Origin: Pseudomonas reactans
GTDB taxonomy: Bacteria; Pseudomonadota; Gammaproteobacteria; Pseudomonadales; Pseudomonadaceae
Assembly: GCF_013385825.1 (NCBI RefSeq)
Contig: NZ_JACAPG010000024.1
Location: 129,297-193,296 of the forward strand
Direction of reading: 5' to 3'
DNA: 64,000 nt
The position numbers were made by a program, and so were the translations under genes. Positions 35,398-43,771 of the stretch are shown here, piece by piece. Each line of letters starts with the position of its first letter. Within the stretch, counting starts at the first letter, position 1. The notes below the pieces were generated by a model. The model ran no database searches, was not told the DNA's origin, and saw nothing but the letters and a program-made list of their open reading frames with translations.

Positions 35398-35694
35398 ATG
35401 ACCGATTCGCAACCCAACCTGAGCACCGCCCTGACCGGCAGCGACATGCTGATCATCAATGGGCTGCACGCCTTCGACTTCACGTTCGACCAGCACTTGC
35501 TGATCGAAAGCATGGACGGCCGGGAACTCAAGCGTTGGAAGTTCAGTCCAGAACAACTGAACGCCGCCACCTTTGATGACAGTTTGCAAAGCTGGCTCTT
35601 GCGCAACGAAGACGGTGAACACCGTCTGGTCTGCCTGAGTGCGATCAAGGGCGACAACAATAACGATGAGGATGAAGCGGATGATGATGCGTAA
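35398..35694 (+). CDS. small acidic DUF5629-type protein
   Basis: 98 residues, soluble, strongly acidic at the C-terminus (ends DDDA after a run of Asp/Glu/Asn). The core GSDMLIINGLHAFDFTFDQ and ESMDGRELKRWKFSPEQL matches my recollection of the Pseudomonas family DUF5629. The function is unknown. Its stop overlaps the start of the lactonase gene by about 14 nt, so the two are probably translated in coupled fashion. Confidence 0.7.
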   Translation: MTDSQPNLSTALTGSDMLIINGLHAFDFTFDQHLLIESMDGRELKRWKFSPEQLNAATFDDSLQSWLLRNEDGEHRLVCLSAIKGDNNNDEDEADDDA

Positions 35695-36856
35695 ATTCTG
35701 GCCCCTGCTGATGGCGGGCAGTGTCGGTGCCATGTCGGTGCAAGCCGCGCCGGCCGACACCTATGAACTGTTGGTGGGCAGCTACACCGCCGGCAGCAGC
35801 GAAGGCATCTATCGCCTGCAATTCGATAGCCGCACTGGCAAGTTCCAAGGCCAGCCGGTATTGGCGGCCAAGGCGGCCAATCCGTCGTGGCTGACGATCT
35901 CCAAGGACCAGAAGCACCTGTTTGTGGTCAACGAGAACGGCGCCGGCCAAAAAGACCCGGTCGGGCGGGTGAGCAGCTACAGCATCGATCCGCAGAATCA
36001 TCAGCTGACGTTGATCAACCAGGTGCAGAGCCTGGGCAATGAGCCGACCCATTCCAGCGTGGCTGCCGATGGACGCTACCTGTTCGTCGCCAACTATTCG
36101 GTGCTGGAAGATCCGGGCGGAAGCCTGGCGGTGCTGCCGGTGGATGCCACAGGCAAGCTGTCGGCGCCGGTGCAACTGAGCGGGCACCCGGCCAGTCGCG
36201 TCAATCCTGAGCGCCAGGCGTCCAACCACGTGCATTCGGTGGTGTCGTCGCCGGATGGCAAGTACGTGTTTGTGCAGGACCTGGGTGCGGACAAGGTATT
36301 TGCCTACCACTACGATCCCAAGGCCAACCCTGAGCTGCCGTTGACCCCGGCCAACCCGGCCTCGGTGCAATTGCCGCCCGGCAGCGGCCCGCGCCACCTG
36401 CTGTTCAGTGCGGATGGCAAGCATGCCTGGCTGACCACCGAGATGAGCGCGCAGGTGGCGGTGTTCGACTACAAGGACGGCCAACTGACCCAGACGCAGT
36501 TGGTGGACTTCGCCGCCGGGCAACCGGTGGCCGATAAGGCCGGCGCCGCGTTGCACGCCTCCAGCGATGGCAAATTCCTCTACGTGAGCAACCGTGGCAC
36601 GGCCAATCAACTGCTGGTGTTCAGCATCGACCCGGCCACCGCGCACCTCAAGGAACTGCAACGCCGTTCCGTGGAAGGTGACCACCCGCGCGAGTTCAGC
36701 CTGGACCCTAGCGGCAAGTTCTTGCTGATAGCCAATCAGAAAAGCAACGAAATCGTGGTGGTCGAACGCGACCCCAAAACTGGCCTGCTGGGTAAAACCG
36801 TGCAGAAATTGCCGATCGATGCACCCAGCGACCTCAAGTTCCTGGTGCGTCAATAA
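35681..36856 (+). CDS. secreted lactonase-family beta-propeller protein
   Basis: 391 residues: a signal peptide (MMMRKFWPLLMAGSVGAMSVQA), then a seven-bladed-propeller-type sequence of the 6-phosphogluconolactonase-like (PF10282) family, with repeated segments such as PSWLTISKDQKHLFVVNE, HSSVAADGRYLFVANY and GPRHLLFSADGKHAWL. Because it is exported it is unlikely to act on cytosolic phosphogluconolactone; a periplasmic lactone or sugar substrate is more plausible. The start could be any of three consecutive ATGs (35681, 35684, 35687). It overlaps the DUF5629 gene end. Confidence 0.85.
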   Translation: MMMRKFWPLLMAGSVGAMSVQAAPADTYELLVGSYTAGSSEGIYRLQFDSRTGKFQGQPVLAAKAANPSWLTISKDQKHLFVVNENGAGQKDPVGRVSSYSIDPQNHQLTLINQVQSLGNEPTHSSVAADGRYLFVANYSVLEDPGGSLAVLPVDATGKLSAPVQLSGHPASRVNPERQASNHVHSVVSSPDGKYVFVQDLGADKVFAYHYDPKANPELPLTPANPASVQLPPGSGPRHLLFSADGKHAWLTTEMSAQVAVFDYKDGQLTQTQLVDFAAGQPVADKAGAALHASSDGKFLYVSNRGTANQLLVFSIDPATAHLKELQRRSVEGDHPREFSLDPSGKFLLIANQKSNEIVVVERDPKTGLLGKTVQKLPIDAPSDLKFLVRQ

Positions 36857-36860
36857 GCCA

Positions 36861-36892
36861 CAGGCCCCGCCATGCGGGGCCTGAGCCTTTCT
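36861..36892 (+). terminator. terminator after lactonase gene
   Basis: A perfect 10-bp stem, CAGGCCCCGC / GCGGGGCCTG, with a 3-nt CAT loop, followed by a short T-rich run (CCTTTCT). It begins 5 nt after the lactonase stop. Confidence 0.8.
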
Positions 36893-37012
36893 ATTAATTC
36901 CATTAATAGCGGCTACTGTTTCAAAGCATTTCTAAGGCTTAGCCCTCGGGCGTAAGTTTGGTTCCAAGGCCTTCCCCGGCCACTCAACCAAACGAACACA
37001 AGGGTTACCGAC

Positions 37013-37192
37013 ATGAATCTGAATCTCTTCTCCATCATCGCCGCTTCCGCTGTTTCCGCCACTGTTGCCCTGCCAGCCGCGGCCAGCGTGGAAGTCTCCG
37101 GCAAAAAATCCAGCACCAGCGCCTACACCCAGAAATACCTGCAACAAAGCGCCAACTTCTACGCCGCACTGGATCACAAAACCCAGCAATAA
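37013..37192 (+). CDS. 59-residue putative secreted protein
   Basis: A short gene with good coding signals: AAGGG 8-12 nt before ATG, a signal-peptide-like N-terminus (MNLNLFSIIAASAVSATVAL, likely cleavage after PAAA), then a 35-residue polar mature chain (VEVSGKKSSTSAYTQKYLQQ and on to ...DHKTQQ) and a TAA stop. It lies between a clear terminator and a REP pair, so it should be a single-gene transcript. No known family is recognised. Small exported proteins like this are common in Pseudomonas; the function is unknown. Confidence 0.6.
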   Translation: MNLNLFSIIAASAVSATVALPAAASVEVSGKKSSTSAYTQKYLQQSANFYAALDHKTQQ

Positions 37193-37215
37193 CCTGACGT
37201 TGAGCCACGGCCCCA

Positions 37216-37315
37216 TGTAGGAGCCGGCTTGCCGGCGAAAAACGTGAGGGCGCCGCGTTTTGTCTGGCTTCCCGCGTTATGGTTGACGACCATCGCTGGC
37301 AAGCCAGCTCCTACA
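37216..37315. repeat. paired REP palindrome (diverged halves)
   Basis: A left half GTAGGAGCCGGCTTGCCGGC and a right half ATCGCTGGCAAGCCAGCTCC facing it, about 58 nt apart. The two halves belong to slightly different REP variants. It separates the small secreted-protein gene from the converging GST gene. Confidence 0.85.
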
Positions 37316-37331
37316 TTGGATTGTGTTGAGC

Positions 37332-37925
37332 TCAGGCCTTTGCCATTACCGCGATAAACAGTGGCGATTCCAAGAAGCGCTCAAGCCAAGCCTGCAACCG
37401 TTTATACGATGTACCGGCAAACCACACTCGATCCACATGGGCATACTGGCGCACAAACGGCGCCAGTGCAGCATCCGCCAGGGTCAGGTGGTTGGCCATC
37501 AGGTAATCCCGTTCTGCCAACAACGCTTCCAGCTTCTGCAAGAACACTTCACCCCCGGCCCGATACTGTTCCATCGGTTGCTCGGGGTAGCGTTCGGCGT
37601 ACTTGTATCGATTCAAGTAATACTTGAAGCTCTGGTCGTTCTCGGCAATCAACGCGAATACCGCCGGGTCGCCGTGCAGCAACCAGTTATCCGGGTCGTT
37701 CTGCGCCAAGGCCCACTGCATGATCTCCAGGCTTTCTTCAATCACCTGCCCGTCAACGTTCAGCACTGGCACGGTGCCCTTGGGCGACAACGCCAGCATC
37801 TCGGCGGGCTTGGCCTTGAGGCTTACCTCGACGATGTGCACCGGTATGCCCGAGTAGCGCAGGGCCAGTCGCGCCCGCATCGCATAGGGGCAGCGCCGGA
37901 ACGAATACAGCAGCGCCTCGCTCAC
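37332..37925 (-). CDS. glutathione S-transferase-like protein
   Basis: 197 residues: a thioredoxin-fold N-terminal domain with RRCPYAMRAR (CPY at about residues 12-14) and the cis-Pro segment GTVPVL, followed by a helical C-terminal domain. The Cys at the active site suggests an omega/GrxB-like GST with reductase or deglutathionylation activity rather than classical conjugation. The start is GTG at 37925, overlapping the sbcC stop by 4 nt, so it is the third gene of the sbcD-sbcC-gst transcript. A link to DNA repair is not established. Confidence 0.85.
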   Translation of the reverse strand: MSEALLYSFRRCPYAMRARLALRYSGIPVHIVEVSLKAKPAEMLALSPKGTVPVLNVDGQVIEESLEIMQWALAQNDPDNWLLHGDPAVFALIAENDQSFKYYLNRYKYAERYPEQPMEQYRAGGEVFLQKLEALLAERDYLMANHLTLADAALAPFVRQYAHVDRVWFAGTSYKRLQAWLERFLESPLFIAVMAKA

Positions 37926-40900
37926 TTGACCTCCAACGTGCTCAACCCATTGCCCTGACGCTTGACCTGGATCTGCACCGGAATGCGTTCGTGCATTTCC
38001 TGCACGTGTGAAATCACCGCCACTTTACGGCCCTGAGCCTGCAAGCCATCCAGCGCGTCCATCGCCAATTGCAGCGATTCCGGGTCGAGGCTGCCGAAGC
38101 CCTCATCGATAAACAGTGATTCGATTTTCAATGTGCTGGAGGCCATCGACGCCAGGCCCAGGGCCAGCGCCAGTGAGACCAGAAAGGTTTCGCCGCCGGA
38201 CAATGAATGCACCGAGCGCAGCTCGTCGCCCATCTCCGTGTCCATCACCAACAGGCCGAGCATGCTGCCGCCACGCTTGAGGCGGTAGCGCCGTACCAGT
38301 TGGCGCAGTTGCACGTTGGCGTGGTGCACCAACAGGTCGAGGTTGTAGGCCTGGGCGATCTTGCGGAAGGTGTCGCCAGTGGCAGAGCCGATCAGCGCGT
38401 TCAGGCGTGCCCAGCGTTGCCATTCGTCATAGGCCTTGGCGATCTGCTCGGCGAAGGCCTGGTTGGCGTCCTGGCGACGCTGGTCTTCGGATTGGCGCGC
38501 GCGCAATTCGGCGCAGTGTTTCTCGCTCTCGGCCAGTTGTTGATTGAGCGTGGTCAAGGTACCGTTCAGCTCTTCGGCTGCGAGGTTGCCATTGTGCTGG
38601 GCCTGGTGGTCGGCGAGGCGCTGTTCGCGCTCTTGCAACAACACCTTGGCCTGTTCGACGGCTTTTTCGCTGTGCTGCACCTGTTGGCGCAATTGGCTGA
38701 CCTGGGCGTCTTCGTAGGCCAGCAAGCGGGTGAGGCCAGCGTCATCGAGTTCCGGGTGCAAGGCGCGCCATTCGCTGATACGCGTGACGAGGGCCTGTTG
38801 TTCGGCCTGCAACGCCTGTTCGCGCTCCTGCTGGGCCTTGAGGTCGGCGGCCAGTTGGATCAGGGCGTTGTGGATTTCTTGCAGGTATTTGTTGGCATCG
38901 GTTTCGCTTTGGCGCGACTGGGTCACGGCCTCATCCAACTGTTGCTGCCAGTGTTCGGCACTGGTGTGTTCACCGAGCAGCGCGCTGAGTTTTTCCTGGG
39001 CCGTCTGTTGCTGGGCAGTCAGTTCGGTGACCTGCTGCATCAGCGCATCAAGCTGATGCTGGCGATGTTGCTGGTGGGTCTGTTCCTTCTCGATCGCCTG
39101 TTGGCGTTCTTGTTGTTCGGCCAGCTCATCGCGTTGGTGACCTAGCTGCTCCAGGCGCTGGCTGACTTGCTGGTCCAGCTGCATGAAGGTAGCAGCCGGC
39201 TCGGCGCGTAGGCCCTCCAGGATTTCTGCGGGCAACAGGCTGGCGAAGGCGCTCAGTTCCTGGTCGAGGCGTTCACGGTCGCTGGCCAGCTCGCGCTGCT
39301 GATCGACCAGCAATTGACGGGCCTGCTGGCTGGCTTCCTGGGCGGCTTGCAGTTGTTGCTGCAGGCGCCCGGCGTTTTGTTGCAGGTTGAGCAGGGCGCC
39401 TTGGCGTTGTTCGTCCTGAGTGATGCTTTGGGTCAGCTGGCCCAGTTGCTGTTCAAGCCAGACGCTGCGTTTGGCGGCTTCCTGGTTGAGCAACGAGGCG
39501 GCCAGCGGGTGCGCATCCAGGCTTGGCTTGAGTGCTTGCTGTTGCGTGGCCAGTTGCTCCTGTTGTTGCAGGTATTCCTTTTGCTGGGCGATCAAACCGC
39601 CCACTTCGCCGCGCAGCTCGGTGAGTTTTTCCTTGAGTGTGTCCACGGCTTTCTGCGCGGTGGCTTCTTCGTTTTCGTCATGACGGCCGAGGCTTTGCAG
39701 CAACGCTTCGGGTTGGTGGTACGGGTGTTCGTGGCTGCCGCACACCGGGCAGGGTTGGTCATCCTGCAACTGTTCGCGCAACTCTTCGACGCTGGCGCTG
39801 CGGGCCAGGCGTTGGCGTTCCAGCAATTGCTTGGTCACGCTCAGCGTCTGTTCGGCAACGGTCAGCTCGGCCTTGGTTTGCAGGCCGGTCTGGTTCAATT
39901 GCTCGCGTTGCTGTTGGGCATCGCTGAGCTTTTGCGTCAGGCTGGCGGCTTGCTGATCCAGCTGTTGCTGGTTGTCCCACAGGCGCGTCAGGTCTTCGAA
40001 AGCACGTTGTTGCTTGCGATTGTCTTGCAGCAGGCTCGCCAGCAATTGGATTTGCTCAGCCACGGCGTGAGGCTCGGCACCGGCCTCCTGATACAGCAGG
40101 TCCAAGGCTTCGCGTTGCTGAGTGAATTGTTCGGCGGCGCCTGTCGCGCGTTGTTCCAATTGCGGCAGTTCGGCCTGGCCCTTATTCAGGCGATTGCCGA
40201 TCAGCATCAGCTGTTGCAGACGGTCGCGGTAGGCGCTCCAGGCATCGCTCAGTGGCGCGAAGACGGCGCTGCGCTCAAGCTCGGTCGCCAGGCGTTGCAG
40301 GCGTTCGGCGACGTGGCGCTGTTTTTCCAGCAGCCCGGTGAGTTGGGCCTGACCTTCGGTACAGGCGCTTTCGTGCTGCTGTTTTTCCTCGGTGCGTTTG
40401 GCCAGCTCTTTGGTCAAGTGGGCGAGGGTGCTTTGCTCTTCAAACGCCTGTCGCAGCAACGGCACGGCGTCATTCTGGTTTTTCAGGGCTTGCGCCAAAG
40501 CGGTTTGAGCGGTGGCTTGTTGTTGCTGGGCCTGCTCCTGGCGGGTGTGCAATTCGGCCTGTTGTTGGATATGCGACTGAATCTGTACGGCCAACGGGGC
40601 AAGCACGGTAACGAGTTCGGCCTGGCGCGCAAACTGGTGACGCTGTGGCGCCAATTGGTCCAGGCGGCTCAGGTCTTCACGTTGCTGGCCCTGGTTATAC
40701 CATTCCGCCTGTGCGCGCTGCAGTTGTTCGGTGGCGGCGAGTTGGCGTTCCTGCCATTCGCGCAGCTCCTTGAGCCAGGTGTGCTGAAGCTCAAGTTGCT
40801 TGAGTTGGGCTTGCTGGGTCTTGAGTTGCTGTTGTGCGGCATCGAACTGCTGATCCAGCTCCACACGTGCCTCGGGCGCCAGGGGCACCACGCCGGTCGC

Positions 40901-41560
40901 CTGGTCCTGCAACTGCTTATGCGCATCCCGCGCGTCTTTGGCCTTGTCGAACGCGCGCCGGCCGAGTTGGGTGTACAGGGCCGTGTCGGTGAGTTTTTCC
41001 AGCAGTTCGCTGCGCTCGTTGTCATTGGCTTTGAGGAAGGCGCTGAACTCACTCTGCGCGAGCAAGACGGCACGGGTGAACTGTTCGAAGTTCAGGCCCA
41101 GGGCCAATTCCAGCTGAGTTTTGTATTCGGTTTTCTGGCTGGCCAGCAGTTGGTCGCTGTCCAGGTCGATCAGGCTCTGGCGGCTGTTCTGCAACTTGCC
41201 GCTGGCCTTGTCGCGGGCGCGATTGGCCTCCCAGCGCGCGCGATAGCGACGGCCACTGACGCCGACAAAATCCACCTCGGCATAACCGCCACCGGTACCG
41301 CGCCGCAACAAAGTGCGCGGGTCGCCGATGGAAATGTCGCTGTCGGCGTCCGGCATCTTCGCCTGGCCGGTATCGCCCAGGCGTGGCACCGCGCCAAACA
41401 GCGCCAGGCACAAGGCATCGAGCAGGGTACTTTTACCGGCGCCGGTCGGCCCGGTAATCGCGAACAACCCGGCACTGGCCAGGGGCTCGGCAGTAAAGTC
41501 GATTTCAAACGGGCCGGCCAGTGAAGCCAGGTTTTTCAGGCGGATGGCGAGGATCTTCAT
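37922..41560 (-). CDS. sbcC: exonuclease subunit SbcC (Rad50-like ATPase)
   Basis: A 1212-residue SMC-like ATPase. Walker A is GPTGAGKSTLLDAL near the N-terminus; two long Gln/Leu/Glu-rich coiled-coil arms flank a zinc hook (CPVCGSHEHP, about residue 610); the signature SLSGGETFLVSLALAL and Walker B ESLFIDEGFGSLD are at the C-terminus. With SbcD it forms the nuclease that opens hairpins and cleaves protein-blocked DNA ends, which is relevant in a genome full of REP palindromes. Its start overlaps the sbcD stop by 4 nt (ATGA). Length is somewhat above the E. coli protein, as usual in Pseudomonas. Confidence 0.95.
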   Translation of the reverse strand: MKILAIRLKNLASLAGPFEIDFTAEPLASAGLFAITGPTGAGKSTLLDALCLALFGAVPRLGDTGQAKMPDADSDISIGDPRTLLRRGTGGGYAEVDFVGVSGRRYRARWEANRARDKASGKLQNSRQSLIDLDSDQLLASQKTEYKTQLELALGLNFEQFTRAVLLAQSEFSAFLKANDNERSELLEKLTDTALYTQLGRRAFDKAKDARDAHKQLQDQATGVVPLAPEARVELDQQFDAAQQQLKTQQAQLKQLELQHTWLKELREWQERQLAATEQLQRAQAEWYNQGQQREDLSRLDQLAPQRHQFARQAELVTVLAPLAVQIQSHIQQQAELHTRQEQAQQQQATAQTALAQALKNQNDAVPLLRQAFEEQSTLAHLTKELAKRTEEKQQHESACTEGQAQLTGLLEKQRHVAERLQRLATELERSAVFAPLSDAWSAYRDRLQQLMLIGNRLNKGQAELPQLEQRATGAAEQFTQQREALDLLYQEAGAEPHAVAEQIQLLASLLQDNRKQQRAFEDLTRLWDNQQQLDQQAASLTQKLSDAQQQREQLNQTGLQTKAELTVAEQTLSVTKQLLERQRLARSASVEELREQLQDDQPCPVCGSHEHPYHQPEALLQSLGRHDENEEATAQKAVDTLKEKLTELRGEVGGLIAQQKEYLQQQEQLATQQQALKPSLDAHPLAASLLNQEAAKRSVWLEQQLGQLTQSITQDEQRQGALLNLQQNAGRLQQQLQAAQEASQQARQLLVDQQRELASDRERLDQELSAFASLLPAEILEGLRAEPAATFMQLDQQVSQRLEQLGHQRDELAEQQERQQAIEKEQTHQQHRQHQLDALMQQVTELTAQQQTAQEKLSALLGEHTSAEHWQQQLDEAVTQSRQSETDANKYLQEIHNALIQLAADLKAQQEREQALQAEQQALVTRISEWRALHPELDDAGLTRLLAYEDAQVSQLRQQVQHSEKAVEQAKVLLQEREQRLADHQAQHNGNLAAEELNGTLTTLNQQLAESEKHCAELRARQSEDQRRQDANQAFAEQIAKAYDEWQRWARLNALIGSATGDTFRKIAQAYNLDLLVHHANVQLRQLVRRYRLKRGGSMLGLLVMDTEMGDELRSVHSLSGGETFLVSLALALGLASMASSTLKIESLFIDEGFGSLDPESLQLAMDALDGLQAQGRKVAVISHVQEMHERIPVQIQVKRQGNGLSTLEVK

Positions 41561-42798
41561 GGCTGTTCACCCTCCTGTTGCACTTCCTGGAGCAGCACGG
41601 CGAAGTCCTTCAAGGTCTGTTCATCCACTTCACTGCCATAACTGTCCTGCCAGGCGCGGCTGAACAGTTCCTGGGGCGTGAGCTGGTCGAGTTCGATCAG
41701 GCGGTCGTCGCCTTCGTCCTCACGGTTGCCTTTACCCGCGTATTCGGCAGCGATACGCACCAGACGCACGGCTTTGCCTTGCAGGGCGCTTTCGATCTGC
41801 TGGCGCAGGTCGGGTTGCGGCTCGTCGAGGCGTACGCGGACTTCCAGCCAAGGGTGGCGCTGGGTTTCGGCCAGCAGGTCGACATCGGGCAACTCGGCCA
41901 GGGCCTTGAGGATATCGGCCAGAGGCGCGGCTTCCAGGCGTTGCAGGTCGACCGAGCGCGGAATCAGCAGCGGTTCGACGCTCACCAGGCATTGGCCCTG
42001 GAAGGTGACGTCGAGGATCTGGTGCTTGTAGCCGATTTCGGAAAACGACAGCGGAATCGGCGAGCCGCTATAGCGAATGCGTTCCTCACCATTGACCTTC
42101 TGCGGCTTGTGCAAATGGCCGAGGGCGACGTAAGCGACACTTCGATCAAACAGACTGGCCGGCAGCGCCTCGGCATTGCCGATGATCAGGCTGCGCTCGG
42201 AGTCTTCCGACACCGAACCACCGGCCATGTGCGCGTGGCTGATGGCGATCAGCGCCTGGCCTTTCTTGCGCTTGGCGTTGGCGGCGGCAATCAGCCATTC
42301 ATGTACCTGGCCGATACCGCGCAGGTAGTCGTCACCCAACTGTGCACCGGTCACTTCCGCCGGGCGCAGGAACGGCAGCGCCAGGCACCAGGCGGCGATC
42401 TTGCCTTTGGCGTCCGGCAGGGGGATCAGCAGGCGTTCGGCGTCGAGTTGGCCGTCATCCAGCCACAGCACCCGGCCCAGAGCGTGGGTACGCAGGCGGC
42501 GCATCAATGGCGCGGGCAGTTCGATACGGGAGCCGGAGTCGTGGTTGCCGGCGATCATCACGATGGTCAGTTTGGGGTTCTGTTCGTGGGCGCTGATGAT
42601 GAAGTCATACAGACGTTCCTGGGCCTTGAGTGGCGGGTTGACCGTGTCGAAGATATCGCCGGCGATGAGCAGTACATCCGGCAGATGGGTGTTCAGTTGA
42701 CCCAGCAGCCATTCGAGGAAACAGGCGTGTTCGAAGTCGCGTTCCTGGCCGTGGAGGTTTTGACCCAGGTGCCAGTCGGAGGTGTGAAACAGACGCAA
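41557..42798 (-). CDS. sbcD: exonuclease subunit SbcD (Mre11-like nuclease)
   Basis: A 413-residue metallophosphoesterase with the five Mre11 motifs: TSDWHLGQ, IAGDIFDT, IAGNHDSGSR, ISHAHMAGG and LGHLHKPQ. It supplies the Mn-dependent 3'-5' exonuclease and endonuclease activity of the SbcCD complex. First gene of the sbcD - sbcC - gst operon. The ATG at 42798 starts directly with the conserved MRLFHTSDWHLG. A REP pair lies about 65 nt upstream. Confidence 0.95.
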   Translation of the reverse strand: MRLFHTSDWHLGQNLHGQERDFEHACFLEWLLGQLNTHLPDVLLIAGDIFDTVNPPLKAQERLYDFIISAHEQNPKLTIVMIAGNHDSGSRIELPAPLMRRLRTHALGRVLWLDDGQLDAERLLIPLPDAKGKIAAWCLALPFLRPAEVTGAQLGDDYLRGIGQVHEWLIAAANAKRKKGQALIAISHAHMAGGSVSEDSERSLIIGNAEALPASLFDRSVAYVALGHLHKPQKVNGEERIRYSGSPIPLSFSEIGYKHQILDVTFQGQCLVSVEPLLIPRSVDLQRLEAAPLADILKALAELPDVDLLAETQRHPWLEVRVRLDEPQPDLRQQIESALQGKAVRLVRIAAEYAGKGNREDEGDDRLIELDQLTPQELFSRAWQDSYGSEVDEQTLKDFAVLLQEVQQEGEQP

Positions 42799-42861
42799 GG
42801 CGAACTCCGTTGAAGAGATGAAAAGGAGGGGAGTTTACCTGTAAATGCGTCAGCGCACCCC

Positions 42862-42953
42862 CTGTAGGAGCCGGCTTGCCGGCGATAGCGTCCAATCAGT
42901 TACTGCCAATGTGTCTGACGTACCGCAATCGCCGGCAAGCCGGCTCCTACAGG
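42862..42953. repeat. paired REP palindrome
   Basis: Facing copies of GTAGGAGCCGGCTTGCCGGCGA and its complement, ~40 nt apart, between sbcD and the DUF6124 gene. Confidence 0.9.
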
Positions 42954-42966
42954 ATTGTGCCGTTGC

Positions 42967-43203
42967 TTAAGGCGTTGGTTGCAGGCAGTCCAGCGCCCGG
43001 TCAGCGAGGGTTTTGGCGCTGTTGATCAAGTGCTCGGTGGCGCCGGCCATATAGCGCTGATCACTGCTTGGCGCTTGGGTGGTGCCAGCAGCGGTCGCGG
43101 CGGCGCAACGCAGCAGGTCGCAGATCTGGGCGAGGGCGTCTTCGAAGCTGAGGTCGTGGTGCACGGTGAAGGTGGGCGGTGGGTCGGGGACGATTTTGTT
43201 CAT
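42967..43203 (-). CDS. small DUF6124-type protein
   Basis: 78 residues beginning MNKIVPDPPPTFTVHHDLSF, the opening I associate with the Pseudomonas families DUF6124/DUF3077, followed by an Ala-rich helical segment (EDALAQICDLLRCAAATAAG) and a second helix (LINSAKTLADRALDCL). The function is unknown; these genes usually occur in several copies per genome. The frame is open to 43338 but the extra part is the structured leader, so ATG 43203 is preferred. The 5' region contains an elaborate set of inverted repeats (annotated separately). Confidence 0.75.
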   Translation of the reverse strand: MNKIVPDPPPTFTVHHDLSFEDALAQICDLLRCAAATAAGTTQAPSSDQRYMAGATEHLINSAKTLADRALDCLQPTP

Positions 43204-43403
43204 GGAAATACCTACAGGGTTTGGAGCCATTCTTTTGCCGATCTCACACGTCAAAAGGTGGCAGCTATGTGCGGGGTGAGATACCGGATTTGTAGGCGCA
43301 CCCGGCCAGACCGAAGTCTGCCCGCACACAGCTGCCATAGAGCATGTTGCTCGTGGCGCCTACAAATTCACGGGATCTCACACCCGATCGCTGATATGCA
43401 GCG
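43204..43403 (-). promoter_or_regulatory. structured leader with mutually exclusive hairpins upstream of DUF6124 gene
   Basis: Within 200 nt: arm b (43288-43299) and b' (43356-43367) are perfect 12-bp complements, and with GTGAGAT/ATCTCAC (43276-43282 / 43375-43381) make a long hairpin. Arm a (43259-43275) pairs with a' (43321-43337) at 16 of 17 positions, but a' lies inside the b/b' loop, so the two helices exclude each other or form a pseudoknot. A third ATCTCAC copy at 43241-43247, 38 nt before the ATG, can compete for the same GTGAGAT. On the minus strand there is also CAGAC-TTCG-GTCTG (43307-43320), a stable cUUCGg tetraloop hairpin, plus GAGCA-ACA-TGCTC (43340-43352) and a 5-bp stem at 43389-43403. 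This looks like a cis-acting RNA switch. Confidence 0.55.
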
Positions 43404-43538
43404 ACGGAGCGAAGGCTAGCCAGTGGAATGAGCAGGCGCAAGGCCGTGGGATTGTCTAGGAAACTTCCTGCAAATTAAAGCGATATGGATTGCTGGCCTT
43501 TAACAATGCATGACACAGGGTTTGCCGAGCGACCTGAC
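43404..43538. other. spacer upstream of the structured leader
   Basis: No coding signal is visible. It probably contains the promoter of the DUF6124 transcript (minus strand); no clear -10/-35 boxes could be assigned. Confidence 0.4.
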
Positions 43539-43762
43539 TGTGGTGAGCGGGCCTCTCGTGGTGAGCGGGCTTCTTGTGGCGAGCGGGCTTGCCCCGCGTT
43601 GGGGCGCGAAGCGGCCCTAATCCAGGCGACTCCATCATTCAGCCAGATCTCATCGGCAGGTTTTGGGGCTGCTTCGCAGCCCAACGCGGGGCAAGCCCGC
43701 TCGCCACAAGAAGCCCACTGGCCACAACAAACCCATTCACCACAACAAGCCCGCTTACCACC
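43539..43762. repeat. REP variant with 18-bp units amplified on both arms
   Basis: A second REP family built on GAGCGGGCTTGCCCCGCG. The left arm has three consecutive 18-bp units (43539-43556, 43557-43574, 43575-43592; consensus TGTGGTGAGCGGGCTTCT). The right arm carries four inverted units (43691-43708, 43709-43726, 43727-43744, 43745-43762; consensus ACAAGCCCGCTCACCACA). The centre holds the usual facing GC-rich palindromes. The whole can fold into a very long hairpin. It begins just downstream of the batD stop (minus strand). Confidence 0.85.
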
Positions 43763-43771
43763 GCAGGCGGG

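Noticed and set aside
36958..37197. 79-codon frame over the small secreted-protein gene
   Set aside because: The overlapping 59-codon frame has a signal peptide and a ribosome site; this one has neither.
39314..41524. 736-codon plus-strand frame opposite sbcC
   Set aside because: Antisense of coiled-coil sequence (Leu/Phe-rich reflection of Gln/Glu codons).
43204..43338. Longer N-terminus for the DUF6124 protein (frame open to 43338)
   Set aside because: The extension is encoded by the inverted-repeat leader, lacks family similarity, and the family normally starts at MNKIVPDPP.
43539..43762. Regular repeats that might suggest a CRISPR array
   Set aside because: Units are contiguous 18-mers without unique spacers and form inverted arms of a REP element; no cas genes nearby.
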